From Anaerolineae bacterium (lineage in GTDB: Bacteria; Chloroflexota; Anaerolineae; Promineifilales; Promineifilaceae), in NCBI GenBank assembly GCA_023384355.1, contig JAHDWL010000002.1, forward strand, positions 73,857-137,856: 64,000 nucleotides of DNA, in the 5' to 3' direction. The translations under genes were made by a program, and so were the position numbers. The notes beneath the pieces are model-generated. The model was not told the DNA's origin and ran no database searches. It saw only the letters and a program-made list of their open reading frames with translations. Below, one piece after another: positions 45,524 to 54,499 of this stretch. Position 1 is the first letter of the stretch, and each line of letters opens with the position of its first letter.

Positions 45524-46240
45524 ATGCCCGAAGTTCGATTCAAGCGGATTCTGCTGAAGATGGGCGGTGAAGCCCTGGCCGGCCAGGGTGGATTTGGAAT
45601 AGACCCGACGCGCGCGGCCGAAGTCGCCCAGGTCGTGAAAGATGTTCACGACCTGGGCGTCCAGATCGCGCTCGTGATTGGGGCGGGGAATCTGTGGCGC
45701 GGATCGGTGGGTACGCAGGCCGGTATGGAACGCTCCACGGCCGACCACATCGGCATGGTGGCTACCGTGATGAACGCTCTGGCCATGAAGGATGTTCTGG
45801 AGCGGGCCGGCGTGGTGACTCGTGTCCAAACAGCCTTTGAGATGCGCACCATTGCCGAACCATACATTCGTTTGCGTGCCATTCGTCATATGGACAAGGG
45901 GCGCGTCGTCATTATCGCCGGCGGAACCGGCAATCCGTATTTCACGACTGATTCGGCCGGCGCACTGCGAGCCATGGAGCTGAACGCTGAGATCATGATC
46001 AAGGCCACCAAAGTGGATGCGATCTATGACGACGATCCCATGAAAAATCCCAACGCCACGCCCTTTACGAACATATCCTACCTGGAATTCCTGAGTATGC
46101 GCCTGCGTGTGCTGGACACCACGGCCGTTTCGCTCTGTATGGAAAACAACATGCCGATCGTTGTGTTAAATTTCTGGCAGAAGGACAGCGTCAAGCGCCT
46201 GGTCTTGGGCGAAACGGTCGGTACAATTATCTCTGCCTGA
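45524..46240 (+). CDS. pyrH: Uridylate kinase (UMP kinase)
   Basis: A 238-residue hexameric UMP kinase of the amino-acid-kinase fold, phosphorylating UMP to UDP. Recognisable segments are [72 protein letters not shown] and [19 protein letters not shown]. It follows tsf by 77 bp; AAGGGA lies about 10 nt before the ATG. Confidence 0.97.
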   Translation: MPEVRFKRILLKMGGEALAGQGGFGIDPTRAAEVAQVVKDVHDLGVQIALVIGAGNLWRGSVGTQAGMERSTADHIGMVATVMNALAMKDVLERAGVVTRVQTAFEMRTIAEPYIRLRAIRHMDKGRVVIIAGGTGNPYFTTDSAGALRAMELNAEIMIKATKVDAIYDDDPMKNPNATPFTNISYLEFLSMRLRVLDTTAVSLCMENNMPIVVLNFWQKDSVKRLVLGETVGTIISA

Positions 46241-46315
46241 TGACGCGGTTTCGATAACCGGGTCTTGTCATGTGTTTTATCGGGTTGATCTGGGCGACCG
46301 GATGAGGAGGATCCA

Positions 46316-46873
46316 ATGATTGCAGATGTGATGCGGGAAGCCAAAAGCCGTATGAACGGCGCGATCACTTCGTTGGAGTCCGATTTGGCGGCATTTCGCA
46401 CTGGGCGCGCTTCCACGAAGCTGATCGAACATATCAAGGTGGAACAATATGGCGTCGAGATGCATCTGAACCAGATGGCCGTCATCTCGGTGCCCGAGCC
46501 GCAACAATTAGCGATTCGCCCCTATGATCGTAGCTCCATGTCTGCCATCGAAAAGGCGATAATGAAGTCCGATCTGGGCATCATGCCGAATAACGACGGC
46601 CAGGTCATTCGCCTGAACATCCCCCGGCTGACGGAAGAGCGGCGTCGTGATTTGACCCGGATTGTCGGCCGACGAATCGAAGAGGCCAAGGTGGCCGTGC
46701 GCAACGTGCGACGCGATCTGAACCATGACCTGAAAGAGCTGAAAGATGAGAAGCTCATTCCGGAAGATGACTTCACGCGCGGGGAGAAGCAGTTGCAAGA
46801 GATAACAGATTCGTTCATTACTCAAATTGAAGAGATCGGTCGCGCCAAAGAGGCCGAGATTATGGAAGTTTAA
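46316..46873 (+). CDS. frr: Ribosome recycling factor
   Basis: A 185-residue RRF that splits post-termination ribosomes with EF-G. Diagnostic stretches are LAAFRTGRASTKLIEHIKVEQYG, INVPEPQ-like VISVPEPQQLAIRPYDRSSMSAIEKAI, DLGIMPNNDGQVIRLNIPRLTEERRRDL and VAVRNVRRDLNHDLKEL. AGGAGG lies just before the ATG. It ends 2 bp before uppS. Confidence 0.98.
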   Translation: MIADVMREAKSRMNGAITSLESDLAAFRTGRASTKLIEHIKVEQYGVEMHLNQMAVISVPEPQQLAIRPYDRSSMSAIEKAIMKSDLGIMPNNDGQVIRLNIPRLTEERRRDLTRIVGRRIEEAKVAVRNVRRDLNHDLKELKDEKLIPEDDFTRGEKQLQEITDSFITQIEEIGRAKEAEIMEV

Positions 46874-46875
46874 GG

Positions 46876-47613
46876 ATGGCGAAACGCCGCGAAGAGCCTC
46901 TCGATCTGTCCTCGCTGGAGGTGCCCGTTCATGTTGCCATTATTATGGACGGCAATGGGCGATGGGCGCGCAAGAGAGGGTTGCCCCGCCAGGCCGGTCA
47001 CCGCGCCGGAGCCGAGAATCTGCGGCGTATCATCCGCGCCTGTGTCGAATTCAACATCAAGGTTCTGACAATCTACGCTTTCTCAACCGAGAACTGGGGT
47101 CGGCCGAAGACCGAAGTACAGGCGCTTATGAAGATATTCGCCCGTGTCCTTGACCAGGAGACGGACGAGCTAAATGCTCAGGGGGTGTGCGTTCATCATC
47201 TCGGTGACCTCACCGGGGTGGAGCCAAAGCTTCAGGAGAAAGTGCGACGGGCGCTGGAGCTGACCCGCAATAACGATCGCCTTATTCTCAACGTAGCTTT
47301 CAATTATGGCGGCCGGGCCGAGATTATTCACGCTGTCCGGCAGATGCTGGCTGACGGGATCAAGCCGGAAGAATTGAACGAAGAGATTTTTAGCTCCTAT
47401 CTATTCACAAAAGGGTTGCCTGACCCTGATCTCGTCATACGTACCAGCGGTGAATTGCGTATAAGCAATTTTCTTATCTGGCAGGCGGCATATTCCGAGT
47501 ATTATCCTACTCCTGCATTGTGGCCTGATTTCGGTCGCCAGGATTTGTATGAGGCGATCGTCGCCTTTAATAAGCGTGAACGTCGTTACGGGCTTGTGAC
47601 TGACGCTTCCTGA
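46876..47613 (+). CDS. uppS: Undecaprenyl diphosphate synthase (cis-prenyltransferase)
   Basis: A 245-residue cis-prenyltransferase that makes the C55 lipid carrier for cell-wall precursors. Signatures: HVAIIMDGNGRWARKRGLPRQAGHRAGAENL (catalytic Asp in MDGNGRWA), LTIYAFSTENWGRPKTEV, NVAFNYGGRAEI and DPDLVIRTSGELRISNFLIWQAAYSEYY. It starts two bases after frr, so the two are tightly coupled. Confidence 0.97.
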   Translation: MAKRREEPLDLSSLEVPVHVAIIMDGNGRWARKRGLPRQAGHRAGAENLRRIIRACVEFNIKVLTIYAFSTENWGRPKTEVQALMKIFARVLDQETDELNAQGVCVHHLGDLTGVEPKLQEKVRRALELTRNNDRLILNVAFNYGGRAEIIHAVRQMLADGIKPEELNEEIFSSYLFTKGLPDPDLVIRTSGELRISNFLIWQAAYSEYYPTPALWPDFGRQDLYEAIVAFNKRERRYGLVTDAS

Positions 47614-47628
47614 AACGCCTGCACCCAC

Positions 47629-48453
47629 ATGTTTACCCAACGTCTAATTGTCACCCTCATCGTGGGGCCAGTGATGCTGATAGCCACCTACTTCGGCGGG
47701 TGGTATTTTTTCATTCCGGTCGCATTTCTGATGATCGTGGCGGGCATCGAATACGCCAATATCATGCGTGCCCTGAACCACAAACTGCCTCTGTGGATTC
47801 TGCTGCCGGCGATTGCCTTGCTACTGGTAGGCGCGTGGCAACCTTCTCTCAACCTGTCAGGTGTTTCGCTTTTTCTGAGTATCTTCGCCGGGTTAATTTA
47901 CTGTTTGGTCCTCTTCGAACGAGGAACCACGCTGGACGCTGCCCTGGATTGGTTTGCATTGGTGACCGGGATCGTGCTGCTGGGCTGGGTCGGCAGCCAT
48001 TTCTTTCTGCTGCGCGGCATCTCGGAAGACGGCTGGCGCTGGACAGCGCTGGCGCTCATCAGCATCTGGACGGCCGATATGGCGGCATACGCCGTAGGCA
48101 AGTGGCTGGCCGGGCGTATTTTGGGTCGTCACCCGCTCGCCCCTCGTCTCAGCCCCAAAAAGACGGTTGAGGGCTACGTTGGCGGGATCATCATCGGCAC
48201 GATTATAACAGTGGTCACGGCGATGGTGCTGGATTTGCCCCTCATTCTGGCGGCCGTCATCGGTCTGGTGGTCAGCACCCTGGGATTGTTTGGCGATTTA
48301 AGCATCTCAATGCTGAAACGCGAGGCCGGCATCAAGGATTCCGGCAAGATATTCCCCGGTCATGGCGGCGCGCTTGACCGGACCGACTCGCTTATCTGGG
48401 CAGTCGCCATTGTGTATTATATGGTCATCTTTCTGGGTCCGTTGTTCCTGTGA
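47629..48453 (+). CDS. cdsA: Phosphatidate cytidylyltransferase
   Basis: A 274-residue multi-pass membrane enzyme making CDP-diacylglycerol for phospholipids. About seven hydrophobic segments are seen. The C-terminal signature GDLSISMLKREAGIKDSGKIFPGHGGALDRTDSL is complete, and RLSPKKTVEGYVGG lies in the preceding cytosolic loop. It follows uppS by 15 bp, the usual order. Confidence 0.96.
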   Translation: MFTQRLIVTLIVGPVMLIATYFGGWYFFIPVAFLMIVAGIEYANIMRALNHKLPLWILLPAIALLLVGAWQPSLNLSGVSLFLSIFAGLIYCLVLFERGTTLDAALDWFALVTGIVLLGWVGSHFFLLRGISEDGWRWTALALISIWTADMAAYAVGKWLAGRILGRHPLAPRLSPKKTVEGYVGGIIIGTIITVVTAMVLDLPLILAAVIGLVVSTLGLFGDLSISMLKREAGIKDSGKIFPGHGGALDRTDSLIWAVAIVYYMVIFLGPLFL

Positions 48454-48508
48454 CGGGCCGGATATATCATCCCATTGAACCGGATATTCGTCTGAAGGAG
48501 CGTGGCCC

Positions 48509-49522
48509 GTGTCGACAGTGACGACCATTGAGCGCTTTATCCTTGACCACCAACCGGAGTATGCCAGCGGCGAGTTAACCTATCTTCTTTACGATATCGC
48601 GCTTGCGGCAAAAATCATTGCCTCAAAGACGATGCGCGCTGGATTGGTGGACATTTTGGGCGCTGCCGGCGCGACGAACGTGCAGGGAGAATCGCAACAA
48701 AAACTGGATGTATTTGCCCATGAGATCATCCGGAAGCTTTGCGACCATACCGGACGACTGTGTCTCATGGTGTCGGAAGAGCAGGAAGAGCCTCTCTATA
48801 TCCCCGCCAAATATGCCAAGGGCAGCTATGTGATGGTGTTTGATCCTCTCGATGGGTCGTCCAACATCGACGTGAATGTGAGTATCGGCACGATCTTCGG
48901 CATTTACCGCTGTCTGGATGAGGAATTGCGTGGTCGGGTTGAGGATGCACTGCAACCCGCCGGGGACCTTGTTGCGGCTGGGTACATCCTCTATGGCGCG
49001 AGCACCATGCTGGTCTACAGCACGGGGGAAGGGGTTCACGGGTTCACTCTCAATCCGGAATACGGCGAATTTCTCCTGTCCTACCCGGATATGCGATTGC
49101 CCGAGACACCTGCCTACTACAGTGTCAATTCATCCTATTACAATCGGTGGTCGCCTGGTGTCCAGCGATTTGTGAATTGGCTTCAGGGCATTGGGGAAGC
49201 GCCGCCCAGCTTGTCGGCACGGTACATCGGTTCATTGGTAGCTGACTTCCATCGGAACCTGCTGCGCGGCGGAATATATTGTTACCCGGCGGAAAGTGGG
49301 CGGGGTGGGGGAAAGTTGCGCCTCCTTTATGAGGCTGGACCACTGGCTTTCCTGATGGAGCAGGCGGGTGGCTATGCATCGGATGGGCGGCAGTCAATAT
49401 TGAAAATTTGTCCAACCAGTCTGCATCAGCGAACGTCCCTGTTCATTGGTAACAGGAACCTGGTTGAACAAGCGGAACGTTTTATTTGTCTGGAAGATGG
49501 AGAGCAAAAAACAGCAGATTGA
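48509..49522 (+). CDS. fbp: Class I fructose-1,6-bisphosphatase
   Basis: A 337-residue gluconeogenic phosphatase, releasing phosphate from fructose 1,6-bisphosphate. Metal-site motifs are [12 protein letters not shown] (Glu-Glu) and [26 protein letters not shown]; the substrate region has NSSYYNRW and [40 protein letters not shown]. The start is GTG with AAGGAG at normal spacing. It ends the rpsB-cdsA run, 55 bp after cdsA. Confidence 0.96.
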   Translation: MSTVTTIERFILDHQPEYASGELTYLLYDIALAAKIIASKTMRAGLVDILGAAGATNVQGESQQKLDVFAHEIIRKLCDHTGRLCLMVSEEQEEPLYIPAKYAKGSYVMVFDPLDGSSNIDVNVSIGTIFGIYRCLDEELRGRVEDALQPAGDLVAAGYILYGASTMLVYSTGEGVHGFTLNPEYGEFLLSYPDMRLPETPAYYSVNSSYYNRWSPGVQRFVNWLQGIGEAPPSLSARYIGSLVADFHRNLLRGGIYCYPAESGRGGGKLRLLYEAGPLAFLMEQAGGYASDGRQSILKICPTSLHQRTSLFIGNRNLVEQAERFICLEDGEQKTAD

Positions 49523-49560
49523 GTCGGAGATGAAATTATTCGTCTGAAATTCCACCCTTA

Positions 49561-49589
49561 TTGACCCGGAAATGAGGACATGCTATACT
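49561..49589 (+). promoter_or_regulatory. Promoter of rho
   Basis: TTGACC (49561-49566), 17-bp spacer, TATACT (49584-49589). Confidence 0.75.
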
Positions 49590-49595
49590 GTCATC

Positions 49596-49891
49596 GTCCC
49601 ACCATATCATGGACCGCGTTGTGGGAAAAGATTAAGCTCCCTCATTGAACTTAAAACGAATATCGATTTATCCTATCGATCTGCCTGACTTGATATCTCC
49701 ACACATTATCATCCCCTGATCCTTGACTGAAACCATGGCCGAGCGGCTGGACGTGTCTGTTTGGATGGGGGAAGGAATCTGCCTGCGGAAATTAGGTTGT
49801 ATCGGCAAAACAACAAACTCCCGATTTTTTAAACCAGTTTAATGGCGCTCACTAACCCCACAGGGAAGCCCGCGCCGAAGAGAAGCAACGA
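49596..49891 (+). promoter_or_regulatory. Long rho leader
   Basis: About 296 nt of untranslated leader with no convincing small gene. GTTGT/ACAAC forms a small hairpin around 49797-49815 and a T6 follows at about 49828 without a GC stem. C-rich, G-poor stretches such as 49670-49730 could be Rho-loading (rut-like) sequence; rho autoregulates through its leader in E. coli, which would fit. Confidence 0.45.
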
Positions 49892-51169
49892 ATGGATATT
49901 GGTGATCTGGAAAGTAAAAAGCTGAGCGAACTGCGAGACATCGGCCGGGATATGAAGATTCCCGGTTACACGACGATGAAGAAACATGATCTTGTGTTTC
50001 GAATCATGCAGGCTGATGCCGAATCAGGCGGATTTCATTTCCGCGGTGGTGTCCTGGAGATCGTCGAAGATGACAAGCAGACGATGGGCTTCCTGCGGTC
50101 CGGCTCTTATCTGCCGAGTAAGGACGATATTTATGTGTCTAACTCCCAGATTCGGCGGATCGGCCTGAAGACCGGCGATATGGTCTATGGGCAGGTGAGG
50201 GTGCCCAAGGATAACGAGAAATACTATAGCCTCCTGCGTGTCGAAGCGGTGAACGGGATGAGTCCGGACCATTTGAAGAATCGTGTCCGCTATGAATCCC
50301 TGACGCCGATTTTTCCCGATCAGAAGCTGAAACTTGAGACCAACCCCCACACCCTGTCCACTCGCCTGATCGATCTGATCACGCCGATCGGCCGCGGCCA
50401 GCGCGGTCTTATCGTATCCCCGCCCAAAGCCGGTAAAACGACAGTTCTGAAGGAGATCGCCAACGGCATCTCCGAGAATTACCCCGAAATCCACCTGATG
50501 GTAGTCCTCATCGGCGAGCGACCGGAAGAGGTGACCGACATGGAGCGGTCGACCCAGGGCGAGGTTGTCAGCTCGACGTTCGACGAACCGGTCAAGAACC
50601 ACTGCCGCGTGGCCGAAATGGCTCTCGAACGCGCCAAGCGGCTGGTGGAGTCGGGTCGTGATGTCGTGATTCTGCTGGACTCAATAACACGACTGGCTCG
50701 CGCCTATAACCTGACGGTTCCGCCCAGCGGCCGGACGTTGTCCGGCGGTCTCGATCCTGGCGCGCTCTATCCGCCGAAGCGTTTCTTCGGCACGGCGCGT
50801 AACCTCGAATTTGGCGGGAGCCTGACGATCATTGCCACAACCCTCGTAGATACCGGCAGCCGCATGGATGACGTTATTTATGAGGAGTTCAAGGGTACCG
50901 GCAATATGGAGCTCTTGTTGAGCCGCCGTTTGCAGGAACGCCGAATCTTCCCGGCTTTCGACATCGAGCGGTCAAGCACGAGACGCGAGGAGCTCCTGAT
51001 GTCGGCCGATGAGTTGCAGCGCGTCTACACGATGCGCCGAATGCTCGGCCATCTCATGGATACCCCCGGCTACGACATCAGCAGCGCGACGGCGGCCGTC
51101 ATGCAACGCCTGCGCGCCACCAAGACCAACTACGAATTCCTGGAGACGCTCACCAAGGATATGGCCTGA
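49892..51169 (+). CDS. rho: Transcription termination factor Rho
   Basis: A 425-residue hexameric RNA-dependent ATPase. The N-terminal Rho_N helix bundle (about 5-40), the cold-shock-type RNA-binding domain ([20 protein letters not shown] onward) and the ATPase core are in order. Walker A is SPPKAGKTT (176-184), Walker B is [16 protein letters not shown], and the Q-loop/R-loop [26 protein letters not shown] and [23 protein letters not shown] are clear. It has no long insertion. The usual follower rpmE is absent; a LysM/M23 gene comes next. Confidence 0.98.
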   Translation: MDIGDLESKKLSELRDIGRDMKIPGYTTMKKHDLVFRIMQADAESGGFHFRGGVLEIVEDDKQTMGFLRSGSYLPSKDDIYVSNSQIRRIGLKTGDMVYGQVRVPKDNEKYYSLLRVEAVNGMSPDHLKNRVRYESLTPIFPDQKLKLETNPHTLSTRLIDLITPIGRGQRGLIVSPPKAGKTTVLKEIANGISENYPEIHLMVVLIGERPEEVTDMERSTQGEVVSSTFDEPVKNHCRVAEMALERAKRLVESGRDVVILLDSITRLARAYNLTVPPSGRTLSGGLDPGALYPPKRFFGTARNLEFGGSLTIIATTLVDTGSRMDDVIYEEFKGTGNMELLLSRRLQERRIFPAFDIERSSTRREELLMSADELQRVYTMRRMLGHLMDTPGYDISSATAAVMQRLRATKTNYEFLETLTKDMA

Positions 51170-51270
51170 TCCGGGCCGGTAATAAACTGAGCGCATCTTG
51201 AGAAATCGCCCGTCCCGGACGTGTTCGCTTTGCGCCGGCACCCTGCGACGTGTAGCATCCCTGTTTGCGT

Positions 51271-52323
51271 ATGCAAAATGAAACCAGTACCCGGCAGCGT
51301 GCTGCCGGGTACATAGCGCTGGTCCTGGTGACCGGATTGATCGCCTTGGGTTGGCGTTTCGGGGTGGCCAGGGACGTCGTGCGAGCTAATGAGTCGCCGG
51401 CAGCTGCCGCATCCGTCATCGGGGAGCCGGCCCCGGTTGTCGCGGTGGACGCAGCGGTTCCCGTCCTGCCTGTCAACGTGCCGGTGATTGTCGATGCCGC
51501 CCTGTCGCCCGATCTCGTCGCCAATACTTTCGTTGGCCGCAAACCTGAACACGCCTTCCAGATTTATCGCGTCGAACGTGGAGATACGCCGAACGGCATC
51601 GCCGACAAGTTCGGCATTAAGGCCACGACTTTACTGGGTGGTAACCCTCTCCTTAGCCAGGAATCCAGCCTTCTGCAAACCGGTGTCGATCTGGTAATTT
51701 TACCGATCGACGGTGTTCTGCATGATGTCCAGCCGGGAGATACGCTGGAATCGATCTCCGCCCAATACAGTGTGCCGGTCGAGACGATTACAGGATATGG
51801 CCCGAATAACCTTGAGTTTCCCTACCGGCTATACCCTGAGACGCAGATCCTGATACCCGGCGCGGTGCGCGATGTTTTTGTGTGGACACCGCCAAGTCTC
51901 GAATCGGTGCGTGGTCGGTCTACAGGTAGCGGTGTCGCGCCGCTCATCGTCGGCACGGGGACCTTTATCTATCCGGTCGGTTCGAGGAACTTCACCCAAT
52001 ATTTCTGGTATGGTCACCCCGGTATCGATATCGCTCTGGCTGAGGGGTCGACAGTCGTCGCATCCGACACGGGAACTGTGACGTTTGCCGGGTGGAACAT
52101 CTACGGCTACGGTAACCTCATCGTGATCAATCACGGCAACGGTTACGAGACGTTCTACGCCCACCTGAACGGCATCAACGTAGTCCCCGGGCAAATTGTC
52201 TATCAGGGTAACGCGATTGGGTCGACGGGCAACACCGGTAACTCGTCCGGGCCACACGTCCATTTCGAGGTTCGCATCAACGGCGCGCAGGATGACCCCT
52301 GTTGGTATGTGGGTGGGTGTTAG
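51271..52323 (+). CDS. LysM / M23 metallopeptidase, membrane-anchored
   Basis: A 350-residue envelope protein. One N-terminal helix (about 13-31) acts as uncleaved anchor or signal. Two LysM-type modules follow (YRVERGDTPNGIADKFGI, HDVQPGDTLESISAQYSV), then the M23 domain: GHPGIDIALAEGSTVVASDTGTVTFAG, NLIVINHGNGYETFYAHLN and GPHVHFEVRIN provide the zinc His/Asp/HxH set. Two terminal cysteines (CWYVGGC) may form a disulfide. The ATG at 51271 is preferred to a TTG at 51265. A strong 12-bp palindrome covers codons 6-14. Role: peptidoglycan cross-bridge cleavage or amidase activation. Confidence 0.93.
   Translation: MQNETSTRQRAAGYIALVLVTGLIALGWRFGVARDVVRANESPAAAASVIGEPAPVVAVDAAVPVLPVNVPVIVDAALSPDLVANTFVGRKPEHAFQIYRVERGDTPNGIADKFGIKATTLLGGNPLLSQESSLLQTGVDLVILPIDGVLHDVQPGDTLESISAQYSVPVETITGYGPNNLEFPYRLYPETQILIPGAVRDVFVWTPPSLESVRGRSTGSGVAPLIVGTGTFIYPVGSRNFTQYFWYGHPGIDIALAEGSTVVASDTGTVTFAGWNIYGYGNLIVINHGNGYETFYAHLNGINVVPGQIVYQGNAIGSTGNTGNSSGPHVHFEVRINGAQDDPCWYVGGC
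51287..51312 (+). repeat. 12-bp palindrome at the start of the M23 gene
   Basis: GTACCCGGCAGC (51287-51298) and GCTGCCGGGTAC (51301-51312) are separated only by GT. It lies 17 nt inside the coding region and would fold stably in the mRNA near the ribosome's initial contact. No T-run follows. Confidence 0.7.
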
Positions 52324-52385
52324 CTAAAAAAACGTCTGAGCGTATGTGACTCGTCAGGCAGAATAGATCTCGGCCCGAAAGCCTT

Positions 52386-53474
52386 CTATTTTGGGGCGGG
52401 CTTTGTCCCTTTGAAATCCCCGGATTCCACCAGATGCCTGTCGCGGAGTTGCCCACAGCCGGCCTGGATGTCGATCCCGCGGCGAACGCGAACCGTGCTG
52501 GTGATGCCGTAGCTGGTCAGCACTTCCTGGAAACGGCCGACCTGTTCGGGGGAGGAAGGCCGCCCGCCATATCCGGCCGTAGGATTAAGCGGGATCAGGT
52601 TCACGTGGCCGAGCATCCCCCGCAACAACTGACCCAGCTTGTGGGCTTGTTCCTCGGTATCGTTTTCTCCGGCGATGAGCGCCCACTCGAACGTCATCCG
52701 CCGCCCTGTTTTTTCCACGTAGTAGCGGCAGGCCTCCATCAGATCGGCCAGCGGCCAGCGACGATTGACCGGCAACAGCCGACTCCGCTCTTCGTCGGTG
52801 GCCGCGTGCAGCGAGACGGCCAGCGGCGTTTGCCGTTGCTCGTCGGCGTAGCGCCGAATGGCCGGGATGAGTCCTACGGTTGATATAGTGATCTTCCGCG
52901 CGCCAAGATTCATTCCCGATGGGTCGGTGAGACGATCGATGGCGGCCAGCGTGTTGTCGTAGTTGTGCAGCGGCTCGCCCATCCCCATCAGCACGATATT
53001 CGTTACGTGCTGTCCCTCGGCCGCCAGCTCGCGGGCGAAATACATCACTTGCCCGACTATTTCGGCCACAGTCAGATTGCGCTTGAAACCCATCTGACCG
53101 GTGGCGCAAAAGACGCAGCCCATCGCGCAGCCGGCTTGCGTGCTGATGCACAGCGTGCGGCGCTTCTCATAGCGCATGAGGACGGTTTCAATCAACTGGC
53201 CGTCGGGCAGCCGGAAGAGGATTTTCTTCGTCTGGCCGTCGGATGATTTTTGTGACAGGACGACATCGCCGATGGCCAGTGTCGTCTCGGCCGCCAGTCG
53301 CTCGCGCAGAGAGCCGGGCAGGGTCGTCATCTCGTCGAACCCGCCGGCGAAATGCTTATAGAGCCACTCCCAGATCTGCCGCGCGCGATAGGTCGGCAAA
53401 CCCCAGCTCGCCAGCAGGGTCGTGAGTTGTTCGAGAGTCAGGTCGTAAAGAGCGGGGTGCTCAGAGTTGGACAA
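52386..53474 (-). CDS. rlmN: Dual-specificity 23S rRNA/tRNA adenine-C2 methyltransferase
   Basis: A 362-residue radical-SAM enzyme methylating A2503 of 23S rRNA and A37 of some tRNAs. The cluster motif is CAMGCVFCATG; the methyl-carrying and resolving cysteines should be the one in IQAGCGQLRDRH near the C-terminus and that in the neighbouring loop. ETVLMRYEKRRTLCISTQAG and NIVLMGMGEPLHNYDN are standard. The C-terminal tail ends basic. The start overlaps the end of the HAD gene by 14 bp, so the two are coupled. Confidence 0.96.
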   Translation of the reverse strand: MSNSEHPALYDLTLEQLTTLLASWGLPTYRARQIWEWLYKHFAGGFDEMTTLPGSLRERLAAETTLAIGDVVLSQKSSDGQTKKILFRLPDGQLIETVLMRYEKRRTLCISTQAGCAMGCVFCATGQMGFKRNLTVAEIVGQVMYFARELAAEGQHVTNIVLMGMGEPLHNYDNTLAAIDRLTDPSGMNLGARKITISTVGLIPAIRRYADEQRQTPLAVSLHAATDEERSRLLPVNRRWPLADLMEACRYYVEKTGRRMTFEWALIAGENDTEEQAHKLGQLLRGMLGHVNLIPLNPTAGYGGRPSSPEQVGRFQEVLTSYGITSTVRVRRGIDIQAGCGQLRDRHLVESGDFKGTKPAPK

Positions 53475-54285
53475 CTGACCGCTCCCGCGTCAGGAAGGAC
53501 GCTAATTCGGTGATATCGCTGAAGATGTAGTCGGGTTGGACGAGGCCGGCGGCCGCCTCTTCGCGAGTCGAGATGCCGGACAGGACCAATATTGCACGAA
53601 GCCCGGCGGCTTTTGCGCCATAAATGTCGGTTGACAGGCGATCGCCGACCATCGCCACCGTATCCATGTTGCCACCGAGCCGATTCACGGCCTCCAGAAA
53701 GAGGATGGCCCCAGGTTTGCCGATGATCGTCGGCTCGACGCCGGTGGCCGCGCTGATGAACGCCAGGACCGCGCCGGAGCCGGGCAGGGGGCCGATCTCG
53801 GTGGGATAGGTCAGGTCGGGGTTTGAGCCGACGAACGGCACGCCTTGATTGATCAGATGCGCGCCCATGGCCAGCTCTTCATATGTCATTTGGGGCGACA
53901 AGCCGGCTACGACGGATACAGCCATACCGCCGGCGCGGACTTCGGCAGGGGATATCACCCGGAATCCCTTATCGGTCACGGCGTCATGTAAACCCTTCGC
54001 GCCGATGACGTAGACGGGCGAACCGGGTTTGTACAGCCCGGCGAGATAGGTTGCTGTCGCTTCGGCAGAAGTGAGGATTTTTTCCGGTGGAATGGTGACC
54101 CCGAAACGATGCAATCGCTCGGAATACATGACGGCCGTCTTGGTGGCGTTGTTTGTTGCCAGAATGAAGCCGATACCGGCATCGTCGAGGGTGGTGAAGA
54201 AATCGACGAGGCCCGGCATCGGCGTCTCGCCACGCCAGAGGACGCCGTCCATGTCGAGGATCAGGTTGTTGATGGGAATGCTCAT
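53461..54285 (-). CDS. HAD-superfamily phosphatase, NagD/PGP type
   Basis: A 274-residue type IIA HAD hydrolase. Motif I is LILDMDGVLWRG (nucleophile Asp), motif II is FILATNNATKT, the basic residue lies in IIGKPGAILFLEA, and motif IV is VAMVGDRLSTDIYGAKAAG. A type-C2 cap lies between about 85 and 185. Members dephosphorylate phosphoglycolate, 4-nitrophenyl phosphate, UMP or sugar phosphates; substrate is not predictable. It is first in a transcript with rlmN. Confidence 0.92.
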   Translation of the reverse strand: MSIPINNLILDMDGVLWRGETPMPGLVDFFTTLDDAGIGFILATNNATKTAVMYSERLHRFGVTIPPEKILTSAEATATYLAGLYKPGSPVYVIGAKGLHDAVTDKGFRVISPAEVRAGGMAVSVVAGLSPQMTYEELAMGAHLINQGVPFVGSNPDLTYPTEIGPLPGSGAVLAFISAATGVEPTIIGKPGAILFLEAVNRLGGNMDTVAMVGDRLSTDIYGAKAAGLRAILVLSGISTREEAAAGLVQPDYIFSDITELASFLTRERSVVQL

Positions 54286-54338
54286 ATCGTTTACTTTTGC
54301 GGCGCGCCGGCTTTTTTGGGGCGGCGAACGGTTGATTG

Positions 54339-54344
54339 ATTATA
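54339..54344 (-). promoter_or_regulatory. Possible -10 box of HAD-rlmN unit
   Basis: Minus-strand TATAAT about 54 bp before the HAD start; I see no good -35 partner, so this is tentative. Confidence 0.3.
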
Positions 54345-54499
54345 GCTTATAGTGGTCAGGGGGGCAGTGACGGCAGATGTGGAAAAATACTCAATGCAAT
54401 AACGTCATTTGCTTATTACAATGGAGAGTACTCTGGTCATCACAGAAATAGCCGGTCTGGATCCGGCGCAATGCACTGATTTACAAGAGGTATAGCGGC

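Noticed and set aside
49733-49820. tRNA-like sequence (GGCCGAGCGGCTGGA) in the rho leader, resembling the D arm of tRNA-Ser or tRNA-Leu
   Set aside because: No acceptor stem closes around it and there is no T-arm GGTTCGAATCC-type sequence, so it cannot fold as a tRNA.
52324-52385. Terminator between the M23 gene and rlmN, suggested by an A7 run after the M23 stop (T7 on the minus strand)
   Set aside because: The neighbouring stem is imperfect (four consecutive pairs at most), so support is insufficient.
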